37,182 nucleotides of DNA from Paenibacillus zeisoli (GCF_003994465.1 NZ_RZNX01000012.1:46017-83198); one strand, 5' to 3'; counted from the stretch's first letter, positions 1-7,087 are shown. A program made the numbers and translations. The notes: a model not told the origin generated them from the sequence alone.

Positions 1-21
1 GAGAATATGGTGTTAGATGAA
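1..21. repeat. attC-like repeat, right half only (cut by window edge)
   Basis: The window opens inside the right half of the repeat that recurs six more times up to 5.3 kb. The bases GAATATGGT followed by the core GTTAGAT (12-18) match the right ends of the complete copies. The following bases, GTTAGATGAA, are the reverse complement of TTCATCTAAC at 503-512, so they mark the left boundary of the first cassette. Confidence 0.75.
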
Positions 22-57
22 GTGGGCGACTTCTTTGAATTTGCTCGCAAATCAACT

Positions 58-467
58 TTAATCATTCTTCCAATGCGAGTAGCCACCACCTGGTGTGGAG
101 ACTACAAAAAATTGACCTGGTCCTTGAAGTTGCCATCCCTCATACCAAGAACTATCATGAAACAAATCAAGAAAGACATCTCTGTCAAATACCACAATAA
201 GATCTGAAATGTCTTCAAAGTGAATAATGTCTTTAATTATGTTTCCTATCAGGGCCCTCTCTAATTCTAAAAATGCTTGTTGCCTCTTATCTACTATTTC
301 TGTTTCCGGTTGTCCTACAACTATTCTATTGTTAGTCCGTAGCCTCCAAGGGCATTCCATAGTTAGATGTCATCATCAAGTATTATTATTGGATACATTC
401 GATTAACTTCAGTAACGGATTGGCCTATGACTGAAGAGAAGTTAATAAGGCTCTTATCTCTTTGCAC
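58..467 (-). pseudogene. DUF6188-like cassette gene, broken by one frameshift
   Basis: Two minus-strand reading frames together make one protein of about 135 residues. The first part starts at a GTG (467-465) behind an AAGGTG ribosome binding site and contains IGQSVTEVNRMYPIIILDDD, then hits a TAA at 365-363. The second part begins ECPWRLR and includes HFEDISDLIVVF and FHDSSWYEGWQL, then stops at 58. This order resembles my recollection of the DUF6188 family, where a DDG/L-type segment runs directly into an ECPWRLR-type segment. Adding one T near 364 would read DDDILTMECPWRLR and restore the frame, so a one-base deletion or a sequencing error is the simplest explanation. The function of the family is unknown. 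The gene fills cassette 1 (12-512). Confidence 0.6.
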
Positions 468-505
468 TAGATCACCTTCTATCTTTCTATATGTCCGGCA
501 ATTTC

Positions 506-687
506 ATCTAACGTTTTTGTGTTCACGAACCTTCACTGCCTTAAGTGACCGGAGGGAACTGCCGCGACGCGGTTAGGCAGTGAAGGTTGTCCGGCTGAAT
601 TGTTTTCCCTGTTACTTCTCAGAAACCGCTTCCTACTTCGGCCGGACCAAGGAGCGATAGCGACGCAGCGTGAATACGGTGTTATGT
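506..687. repeat. attC-like recombination-site repeat 1
   Basis: The left core ATCTAAC (506-512) and right core GTTATGT (681-687) enclose an outer stem of GTTCACG against CGTGAAT. Inside, CTTCACTGCCTTAA pairs with TTAGGCAGTGAAG, and GTCCGGC pairs with GCCGGAC. The order of elements matches the other five complete copies. Read on the minus strand, which is the gene direction, it has the integron order R''-spacer-L'' ... L'-spacer-R'. Confidence 0.75.
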
Positions 688-714
688 GATGTCCCCTTAC
701 TTCTTAGAATTTTC

Positions 715-1809
715 TTAAAATGTCTTTGAAGCTGATTGCTTATTTTGCCTTGCATCAATTATTATAGGCTTGATGGTCAAGCCTCTCTCTGATTTAATAG
801 ATATTGCTGAATCAATCATCTTTTGACTTTTATTTAGTTCATTATCATACTGTATTATTACAACGAAATATGCCATTGTCACTTTCTCTGATAACATATA
901 TTGAATAGTTTGTTTCTCCAGACCATGTTTTAGGTTGTTATATCCTCTCTTTATTTCGGCAATCACTTTAAAATCATTCCCGTAAGAGAATTTAAAATCT
1001 ACAGGCCCTGTTCCAGTTGCAGCTTCTGGTGTTATATCTATATTGTTATTCTCACAATAGAACCGACTAATGAAATCTAAAAGTTGTTGAGCACTTTTCT
1101 CGTTCTTAGCTGACCCATCTTCATTCCACAACAATTTATAGGCACCTTTTAAAGTAATCGAATGTGAAAAGTATTCCATAATTCTATCTATATGAAATAT
1201 GAAATCTTCAAAACTTAAGATTTCTCCTCCGCTCTTGTTAATTGAGATATCAGAGGGATATAACGATTTTTTAATGTTAAGATATTCTTCTCTGATATCA
1301 TTAGGCATAAGATCAGTATATTCGTCAAGATTAATATTCATTCTATTCTCGAAATCATAAGGATCCTTCATGAATTCCTGAGTATACTGAGCTACCCACC
1401 TGAAATCGTGATCTTGAAAAAGTATGTGTAGGTACAAATCTATATCATCCAAATTATCCATGATATATTCATCATCTGTTTGCTCTTCGTCTTCATAATT
1501 TTCGCCCACATGCATGCCATGATCTTTCCAGTAATCTTGAGTAAAACATAATAATCTAAATAGAGCCATTTCGTGAATTGGTTTTAGTCTATGTAAATGA
1601 TCATCCGAGGTCCAAGCATCCAACTCAATCATTGTTTGGATACATTTGTCTTGTTTCTCTATCCATATTAATCGTGGGAAAAATGATGAAAAACCCTCTT
1701 CTGGACCTAAATTCCTATAAAAATCCATATAAATATCTAAGTAATCATTAATTTTATTGTTTATCATTTTTTTTGTTGAATCTTTAAGATCGCTATATAT
1801 TCTAATCAT
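715..1809 (-). CDS. cassette protein, putative PD-(D/E)XK nuclease fold
   Basis: An intact 364-residue protein that I cannot assign to a named family. The N-terminal two thirds are acidic and probably helical. Near the C-terminus the segment GPVDFKF (Asp271) followed by VIAEIKRGY (Glu285, Lys287) has the D-x(13)-E-x-K spacing of the PD-(D/E)XK nuclease fold found in restriction enzymes and related nucleases. A Gln-rich helix (EKQTIQYM) follows, as in many such nucleases. The start ATG lies behind AGGAGACCTCT, a good ribosome binding site, about 40 bases from the repeat core, and the stop lies 27 bases from the next core, so the gene fills its cassette. No partner methylase is visible, so a role in defence or DNA processing is only an inference from the motif. 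Confidence 0.6.
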   Translation of the reverse strand: MIRIYSDLKDSTKKMINNKINDYLDIYMDFYRNLGPEEGFSSFFPRLIWIEKQDKCIQTMIELDAWTSDDHLHRLKPIHEMALFRLLCFTQDYWKDHGMHVGENYEDEEQTDDEYIMDNLDDIDLYLHILFQDHDFRWVAQYTQEFMKDPYDFENRMNINLDEYTDLMPNDIREEYLNIKKSLYPSDISINKSGGEILSFEDFIFHIDRIMEYFSHSITLKGAYKLLWNEDGSAKNEKSAQQLLDFISRFYCENNNIDITPEAATGTGPVDFKFSYGNDFKVIAEIKRGYNNLKHGLEKQTIQYMLSEKVTMAYFVVIIQYDNELNKSQKMIDSAISIKSERGLTIKPIIIDARQNKQSASKTF

Positions 1810-1844
1810 AGAGGTCTCCTTTTTTTAGTTTCTAGGGGGATTTC

Positions 1845-2005
1845 ACATAACGTTCTTGTATTCACGAACCCGAGAGGTTTAAGGCACGTTAGGGCCGGGT
1901 GGCTTTGCCACTTAGCCTCGCAGGGTTGTCTGCTGATTCCACTTCCTCGAAATGCCTCGGCAGACCAAGGGCCGTCAGGCCCGCCGCGTGAATCCGGTGT
2001 TATCG
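1845..2005. repeat. attC-like recombination-site repeat 2
   Basis: Left core ACATAAC (1845-1851) and right core GTTATCG (1999-2005). The outer stem is ATTCACG against CGTGAAT. Internal arms include AACCC/GGGTT with AGG/CCT, GTCTGC/GCAGAC, and a tight hairpin GGGCCGTCAGGCCC. The left core pairs with the right core of repeat 1 across cassette 2, not with its own right core. Confidence 0.75.
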
Positions 2006-2505
2006 GATGTCCACGACTTCTTGAGTTTCCAGGAATTTCTTTGCTTCTTTATATATTTCTACTTTTAAGTCTTGTTCATTCGGTTTGTAATATTCATCGT
2101 TATATATAATCCTGTCAATTCCATCATCTAACTCGATCCATTGGAGAGATATAGTGGATGCTCTAATTCAACCGATACTTTAAATATATCTTTAACTACA
2201 TCAAATAAATTACGTGAATTATTGAGAATTTCTAGGCAAAGTTCTCCAACAAATATTCTCGCACATTCTTCAAATTCTGGCTTATTAATATTCAAATCAT
2301 TTAGGGTTCTTTGAAAGTAATCTTGATACTTAAATTCATTCTCTGATTCATTCATTGAGGCGAGCATATATAATTGGTTTGATTCAATTCCGGTTTCTAA
2401 TAGTTTATAAGCCCAGTTCCAATAATCTGAACCTGATACATTATTCTTATAAATCTTATAGTAAATGAGATCGGTTGATTTTTTAACATTTTTCATTTTC
2501 TTCAC
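2000..2505 (-). pseudogene. cassette gene of unknown function, frameshifted near its 3' end
   Basis: The first frame encodes 125 residues from an ATG at 2505 and ends at a TAG at 2130-2128. Another frame continues without a break as LQWIELDDGIDRIIYNDEYY and on to EVVDIR, stopping with TAA at 2002-2000, inside the repeat core. The switch falls at a CTCT run near 2148-2152, where removal of one CT would give HPLYLQWIELDDGI. An intact protein would be about 165 residues and mostly helical. I do not recognise the family. A slipped dinucleotide repeat is the likely cause, and a sequencing error cannot be excluded. The stop falling within the core is typical of tightly packed cassettes. Confidence 0.6.
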
Positions 2506-2521
2506 TCTTTCCGAGGATTTC

Positions 2522-2701
2522 CGATAACGTCTTACGCATTCACGAACCCGAGAGGCTTAAGCAGCCATGGCGATCAAACAAAGTGATCGCCTTGCCGGGT
2601 CGAAGACTTAGCCTCGCAGGTGTTGCCCCTGAATCCTCTTCCCGAAACCCCCAGCAGATCGAGGGAGCGACAGCGACCGACGCGTGAATGCGGTGTTATG
2701 C
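2522..2701. repeat. attC-like recombination-site repeat 3
   Basis: Left core CGATAAC (2522-2528) and right core GTTATGC (2695-2701). The outer stem GCATTCACG pairs perfectly with CGTGAATGC. Other copies read GTATTCACG here, so both sides of the stem have changed together. The internal arm with GAGGCTTAAGC ... CTTAGCCTC resembles repeat 2. Confidence 0.75.
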
Positions 2702-3253
2702 GATGCCTGTACCCTCTTTGATTCGCCCAAGGATATCAGCGATTCTTAGCCCTTCAATTTTATTTATCTCTATACCATAGTGTTGATTAATAATTTTGGC
2801 TTTCTCTTCAATTAATTCGTCTGACCAACAAAAATCATATATAGAGGACTCATCCGAAATGAACATCCCATGATAGTCCATATTAAAAACAATTCTGAAG
2901 AATTCCACTGTTTCCTCATCAAGGTGTTCAATCTTATCACTACTTGCAAAAGTAAGAGTCATTCTAGTCCCTGGACGTGGTATCTCACGTCCTTTAGAAA
3001 CATGTTTCTTAAATCTCTCCTCTAAGTTTTTATATGCTTCCTCTTTTGAATGACCGTCACCATTCATCCAAAACCAGTTAATAATCCTTGCCTCCCACGG
3101 ATACATCGTTAAATGCGTTCCAGTAAGATCACTCATTTCTTGTTTTCGGTATTCTATAGGGAAATTTTCAAGATCCCAATTCTTAGTGAAGTAAGATAAA
3201 CATCTCTTATAAATTGCTTTATAAGGTCGGAGAAATTCAGCTACTTTGTTCAT
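2696..3253 (-). CDS. cassette protein of unknown function, 185 aa
   Basis: An intact reading frame from ATG at 3253, behind GAGGAGC at eight bases. An upstream in-frame GTG at 3271 is less likely because it would contain the ribosome binding site. The TAA stop (2698-2696) sits inside the GTTATGC core of repeat 3. The protein is soluble and mixed in charge, with no signal peptide or membrane segment. Visible landmarks are MYPWEARIINWFWMNGDGHS in the first half and GREIPRPGTRMTLTFASSD in the middle. I do not recognise the family. It occupies cassette 4 alone, so it presumably depends on outside transcription. Confidence 0.7.
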   Translation of the reverse strand: MNKVAEFLRPYKAIYKRCLSYFTKNWDLENFPIEYRKQEMSDLTGTHLTMYPWEARIINWFWMNGDGHSKEEAYKNLEERFKKHVSKGREIPRPGTRMTLTFASSDKIEHLDEETVEFFRIVFNMDYHGMFISDESSIYDFCWSDELIEEKAKIINQHYGIEINKIEGLRIADILGRIKEGTGIA

Positions 3254-3278
3254 ACATATTGCTCCTCGCACAGGTTTC

Positions 3279-3399
3279 GCATAACGTTCCTGTATTCACG
3301 ACGCCTGGCGAATGCCAGGTGTGTCCGGCAGCCTCTGCTCCCCCGAAATCCTCTGCCGGACCGAGGGCGTATGCCCGATGCGTGAATATGATGTTATAT
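3279..3399. repeat. attC-like recombination-site repeat 4 (shortest copy)
   Basis: Left core GCATAAC (3279-3285) and right core GTTATAT (3393-3399), only 121 bp. The first arm is reduced to GCCTGGC GAAT GCCAGGT, the second is TCCGGCAG/CTGCCGGA, and the third is GGGCGTATGCCC. The arms keep their order and pairing although their sequence differs from the longer copies. Confidence 0.75.
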
Positions 3400-3418
3400 G
3401 ACGGTGCACTGAACCATC

Positions 3419-3922
3419 CTACATGTCTTGTAAGAGCCATTCTAAATCAAAATCATACTTTTTAATTAGTTTCTTCTCTTCGTATTGTGCAATATAATCA
3501 ATTATTGCTTCTAGAACTCCTGTATGAATAATCATTGAAAGATTTGAAGAGGCGTCTTTAGTCAACATTATTCCTCTTTGCTTTTCTAATTCCAACATTC
3601 GTTCTATAATCTCTTTAAATCCCCTTAAGGATTCTTCATCTTGATAAATAAACTCCCTGTTGAGGTCTATACTCATTAATTCTTCCTTATACTGTGCAAT
3701 TTTTTCAATCTGTCTTTTTTCAGCTAAATCAGCACTTCGTTGGTAAGGTCCCAGACGGAATTCTGTTCTCCATTTGACAAATAATTCTTTCGATATCCCC
3801 AATTCTTTTGAACCATCCCACTGGTCTAAGTTTCGATCTACTACTAGTTCATACATCACTTCTTTTAAAGGTTTTCCATATCTCTTCTCAATTAGCTCTT
3901 TATACTCTTTATTAGTAAGCAC
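3419..3922 (-). CDS. cassette protein with a probable helix-turn-helix, 167 aa
   Basis: The GTG at 3922 follows AGGAGG at nine bases and is chosen over ATGs further upstream, which lie in the repeat or before this ribosome binding site. The segment WDGSKELGISKELFVKWRTE has the look of a helix-turn-helix of the transposase or HTH-17 kind, with GIS at the turn. It is followed by a charged helical region (AEKRQIEKIAQYKEEL). The C-terminal third is also helical and has no known catalytic motif. A DNA-binding role is inferred from this one segment. It fills cassette 5 and its stop lies 20 bases from the next core. Confidence 0.65.
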   Translation of the reverse strand: MLTNKEYKELIEKRYGKPLKEVMYELVVDRNLDQWDGSKELGISKELFVKWRTEFRLGPYQRSADLAEKRQIEKIAQYKEELMSIDLNREFIYQDEESLRGFKEIIERMLELEKQRGIMLTKDASSNLSMIIHTGVLEAIIDYIAQYEEKKLIKKYDFDLEWLLQDM

Positions 3923-3955
3923 TTTTTGTTGCCTCCTATATTTCATCGTACTGTC

Positions 3956-4116
3956 ATATAACGTTCTTGCATTCACGAACTCTCACCGACTTAAGACCGA
4001 AAGGCCGGGCGCAGCGCGCTTAGTCGGTGCAGGGTTGTCCCGCTGAAACACATCTCAGAAATGCCCTTACGGACCGAGGAGCAGCAAGGCTCCGATGCAT
4101 GAATGCGGTGTTATCG
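3956..4116. repeat. attC-like recombination-site repeat 5
   Basis: Left core ATATAAC (3956-3962) and right core GTTATCG (4110-4116). GCATTCA pairs with TGAATGC in the outer stem. Arm one is CACCGACTTAAG against CTTAGTCGGTG, and arm three is GGAGCAGCAAGGCTCC. Arm sequences differ from the other copies while pairing is kept. Confidence 0.75.
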
Positions 4117-4123
4117 GATGCCC

Positions 4124-5086
4124 TCAGGCTCCCTGAACAACCCTCGAAATTAACGGAAACCATAGCCTGGCCAATTCCATTAGTAACCTTATGACATCAA
4201 TAACCGCATAAAGAACCAATATAGATACTAGAAACAATAGAAAATAAATTATTGTGAAAGCAATAAATCTTTGTAACAAAGAAACCAGTTCCTTTATTAG
4301 AGAAGGAGACTCACCGATGTAATATTTTTTTCTTTTATAAAAGAAAGTAATTCTTGGTACTACTTCTGTGTTAAGAACCCTCTTTATCCAAGCTAAGTTA
4401 TAATTCAACCGAATACCAAGGAATTTATGATCAACAAACTTCTCATAGTTTAAAATGAAGTAGTGTGTTTTTATATAAAGCTTACTTCTAAAATATGAAT
4501 TCTGGATGCGACTTTGTTTTGTTGTTAACTCAGAAACAAATAGTTCAAAAGAATCCCAATCCAACAAATGATTTGTATCATTGTTGTCGCTTAGAAATAT
4601 TCTCTCACTAAACCCACCACGAAGATTGTAGAGTTCAACGTTTAAAGTCTTGATCCTTGTCTTATCTTTATAGAAATAAACGAAACCACGTATCAGTTCG
4701 ATATCTTCTTTTGAAGTATTATTTAATTTAACTTCAATTATTTCCAAGATCCCATTTTTAATCTCATCCTGATAGTATCTATGTACACTAAGATTTACAA
4801 AATCCCCTTCCGTTTCATAATTGAAGGGGGAGTATAAATGCTCTTTTATTCTATCGCGTGATTTTCGGTCACTAACTTGCAGCAGCTTCAAGATACTCAC
4901 TAACACAATTATAATAAGTATCAAACTCCACGAACTATAAAGCACTTTCATTCCACTTGTGAGTAACCTCTCCTTTTGGTTGGAAAATCCCTTTAACAAC
5001 CCTAAGTTGATGATCACGACAAAAACAAGTGACAGCAAATATATCCTTTTGTTTATGTTCTTTAATAGCTCCAGCAGGTCTTTCAT
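4124..5086 (-). CDS. cassette-encoded membrane protein, 320 aa
   Basis: An intact frame. Two hydrophobic helices lie near the N-terminus (around residues 15-33 and 50-68), followed by a soluble domain of about 190 residues, then a long hydrophobic stretch near residues 271-300 and a possible short one after it. The soluble part is rich in Tyr, Asn and Lys and has no catalytic motif that I recognise. The start ATG is preceded by GGAGAGAGCT, and the stop lies seven bases from the GTTATCG core of repeat 5. I cannot name a family. The topology suggests a cytoplasmic or extracytoplasmic middle domain held by membrane anchors at both ends. Confidence 0.7.
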   Translation of the reverse strand: MKDLLELLKNINKRIYLLSLVFVVIINLGLLKGFSNQKERLLTSGMKVLYSSWSLILIIIVLVSILKLLQVSDRKSRDRIKEHLYSPFNYETEGDFVNLSVHRYYQDEIKNGILEIIEVKLNNTSKEDIELIRGFVYFYKDKTRIKTLNVELYNLRGGFSERIFLSDNNDTNHLLDWDSFELFVSELTTKQSRIQNSYFRSKLYIKTHYFILNYEKFVDHKFLGIRLNYNLAWIKRVLNTEVVPRITFFYKRKKYYIGESPSLIKELVSLLQRFIAFTIIYFLLFLVSILVLYAVIDVIRLLMELARLWFPLISRVVQGA

Positions 5087-5119
5087 AGCTCTCTCCTATC
5101 AATTAATTCTGAGGATTTC

Positions 5120-5305
5120 CGATAACTCTCTTGTATTCGCGAACCCTCACTGGCTTAAATACTCAAGCGCGGGTCCAACGGACTTAGCCAGTGAGGGTTG
5201 TCCGGCTGCTTACGCTCCCCCGATACTGAAATGCCTCTACGATTCCTCTTCTAAGCTCGAGCCGGACCGAGGGCGTATGCCCGATGCGTGAATATTGTGT
5301 TAGAT
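5120..5305. repeat. attC-like recombination-site repeat 6
   Basis: Left core CGATAAC (5120-5126) and right core GTTAGAT (5299-5305). The first arm is the cleanest in the array: AACCCTCACTGGCTTAA pairs base for base with TTAGCCAGTGAGGGTT. The second arm is GTCCGGCT/AGCCGGAC and the third is GGGCGTATGCCC. Confidence 0.8.
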
Positions 5306-5330
5306 GAAGTATTCGCCTTCCGTGAGCTAC

Positions 5331-5968
5331 TTAAAGATATATTTCAAATCCTTCGTAAAGTTCTTTCAAATACTTATTCTTAATATCTAGTTGCGCTATT
5401 AAATTTAGTTTGTTATTTACTATTACTTGGTTAAAGTTGCTCACACTATCATTCACTCGTTCAGCAGTTACATTCTCTAATGAGTAACTATTATCGGGCC
5501 AACATTCATTAGTATCAAAGAAGGCCTTAACATCCTCTTCGATTGCACTTCCCCCGATTATAAAATGAAACTCATTGTAGAAGTCTCGAAGTAAACTATA
5601 ATACTCGTAATGTTCCGCTTGCCCGATACCGATCTGTTGCCATTCTGGTGCATCTAACTCTGATCCATAAAAACAAATCGAAAAACAAAGTAGATTGGTA
5701 TTAATTCGTTCAACAATAATAATGAATGTCGTGTTCTATTTAAATAAAAAGTTAGATTTAAACTTATTTGATTTACAATCCTATCTTCAGGCTTATCTTC
5801 ATCAAAGGGATACCCATGGTAGAACTCTTCAATAAATTCTGGGGTATTATGTAGTACTATTTTGATTTTTGATGAATTTACTAATCTAATAATTGTCTGA
5901 TAAAGCGGTTCAATATCTTCAATAATAAAACTGAGCTCAAAAAATGGTCCGCCTTGTAACCAATTCAT
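5331..5968 (-). pseudogene. cassette gene of unknown function, one frameshift in the middle
   Basis: The frame from ATG at 5968 gives MNWLQGGPFFELSFIIEDIE and runs to a stop at 5654. A second frame is open from about 5738 down to a TAA at 5333-5331 and reads VERINTNLLCFSICFYGSEL and then DAPEWQQIGIGQ. Joining them near 5700-5720 gives one continuous protein of about 211 residues. The second part contains FYNEFHFIIGGSAIEEDVKA and looks like real protein. The whole would fill cassette 7, in keeping with the tight packing of its neighbours. Function is unknown. A single-base indel in the gene or in the assembly is the simplest cause. Confidence 0.6.
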
Positions 5969-6003
5969 CTAAGAACTTTCCTTTCAATTAGTTTGTGAAT
6001 ATT

Positions 6004-6186
6004 TCATCTAACTCTCTTGTATTCAAATTGTTGATTATGCCTGTTGTTATGTGCATATAAATAAAATTTTAAATCTCTTCTAATTGCTTTTTTAATCTCC
6101 ACTTTTCCCGCATCCCTTAAGGTCTCGGATTTTCACACCAATAAACTAACTTGAATTCCGCAATCGTAAGTAAGCATTCGAACCAT
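6004..6186 (-). pseudogene. frameshifted gene remnant next to the array end
   Basis: On the minus strand, one frame reads ECLLTIAEFKLVYWCENP (from about 6182) and a second reads SETLRDAGKVEIKKAIRRDL and on to NRHNQQFEYKRVR, with its stop inside the TTAGATGA of the terminal half site. Joined by one indel they give about 60 residues of protein-like sequence. An AAAAGGAG lies just upstream of 6186. I do not recognise the family. The last few codons overlap bases shared with the repeats, so they may not be original coding sequence. Confidence 0.35.
6006..6025. repeat. terminal half of an attC-like repeat (end of array)
   Basis: The core ATCTAAC (6006-6012) followed by TCTCTTGTATTC matches the left half of repeat 6, sharing TAACTCTCTTGTATTC. 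After this the similarity ends: no hairpin arms and no right half follow. In gene direction it is a bare right-hand core site just before the first cassette, the place where an integron would have attI or a truncated attC. Confidence 0.65.
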
Positions 6187-6284
6187 ACTCCTTTTATATA
6201 ATTCTATGTGCCATAACCCCATACCTTCCATATTTCTACAGAAGAGTGCCGGCATCACACTGGTAACCTAACAAACACAGACAT

Positions 6285-6322
6285 ACAAAAAAGAGACAGC
6301 CCTCCCTCGGAGGATCTGTCCC
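6285..6322 (-). terminator. Rho-independent terminator
   Basis: On the minus strand GGGACAG-ATCCTCC-GAG-GGAGGGCTGTCTC forms a hairpin followed by TTTTTT. It lies 45 bases downstream of the decayed VOC gene and would have ended its transcript. Confidence 0.75.
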
Positions 6323-6366
6323 AATTCTTTTTATCCTTGATTTCACGTCTAAATCAGCAGTATTAC

Positions 6367-6839
6367 TTACTTGCTACTATCCGCATTGATCACACGCATA
6401 GCGCCCAACACCAGGTTATATCCGTCCGGATCCTGAATACATGCGTTCTTGAACTCCCAGCCTCCATGAGAGCCAGTGAATGGCTCTGGATATAATTCCA
6501 CCTTTCTCCCGTACTTCCTCTACGAAAGCGTCCAACCCTTCCCATGATATGCTTATAAAAGAGTCCCACGCATAATCCGGACCTTCCCATTCGGTTGGGT
6601 AATCGGAGCGCTTTTACGCGACTGCGTTCGGTTTTACACCCATTTATAGAAGAAGCCTGCTGCAAAAGGAACACCCTATCATCTCTCTCAGCATGGCCCC
6701 AGCCGTCGATTGTACAACCAAGTACATGGCTGTAATACTCCTGTGATTTCTTCAGAACAGAGACAAGCCTGACTTGGATGGCCCGCCCCAATTTAATTTT
6801 AGGTGTGTTGTTGGGCTCCGCAGGATGCTGATTACTCAT
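6367..6839 (-). pseudogene. VOC/glyoxalase-family gene, decayed by several frameshifts
   Basis: The ATG at 6839 follows GAGGAG at eight bases and starts a clear VOC-type N-terminus (KIKLGRAIQVRLV, KKSQEYYSHVLGC). The frame then breaks. Further fragments of the same protein lie in other frames: RSDYPTEWEGPDYAWDSFIS and WEGLDAFVEEVREKGGII around 6610-6500, and GGWEFKNACIQDPDGYNLVL and then GAMRVINADSSK near the end, stopping at 6369-6367. At least two or three indels, and an in-frame TAA near 6615, separate the pieces. EF/QDPDGY in the last part is the usual metal-binding end of a glyoxalase/bleomycin-resistance domain. With this many lesions, true decay is more likely than sequencing error. 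Confidence 0.7.
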
Positions 6840-6883
6840 ATCAACCGCTCCTCTCCGCTTCCCCATAAAATAAACTACACTCC

Positions 6884-7087
6884 CTACCTCAAGTGCCGCT
6901 CCACCATCCCCATAATCACGGCTTTCAGCTCATCCCTAAACGTCTCATTGGACATTCCTAAATATGCTTCTCCCACTTCTGTATATCTCTTCAATTCTTC
7001 TCTACTCAAGTACTCTGCTGGATTGATGCCAAGTTCTTTAAGATAGTTAGTCAGGGCTGTGAATTCAACAAATTCGTTCTTTTCCAT
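6884..7087 (-). CDS. small protein of unknown function, 67 aa
   Basis: The start ATG follows AGGGGGAAG closely. The protein is acidic and almost wholly helical, with no membrane segment. Segments such as YLKELGINPAEYLSREELKR suggest a helical hairpin or dimer. It lies 36 bases downstream of the membrane-protein gene at 7124-7471 on the same strand, so the two may be cotranscribed. I do not recognise it. Confidence 0.55.
   Translation of the reverse strand: MEKNEFVEFTALTNYLKELGINPAEYLSREELKRYTEVGEAYLGMSNETFRDELKAVIMGMVERHLR

Noticed and set aside
362..369. GTTAGATG inside cassette 1, resembling a repeat core
   Set aside because: It lacks the ATTCACG/CGTGAAT stem and the arms, and falls at the frameshift in coding sequence; most likely chance.
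506..5305. Repeats as MITE-like transposable elements inserted between genes
   Set aside because: A MITE would leave matching target duplications on either side of each copy. Here the matching sequences are at the two ends of each gene unit instead, so the gene unit is the likelier mobile piece.
1..6025. CRISPR array
   Set aside because: Repeats are 121-186 bp with internal arms and genes of 0.4-1.1 kb between them; there are no short spacers of equal length.
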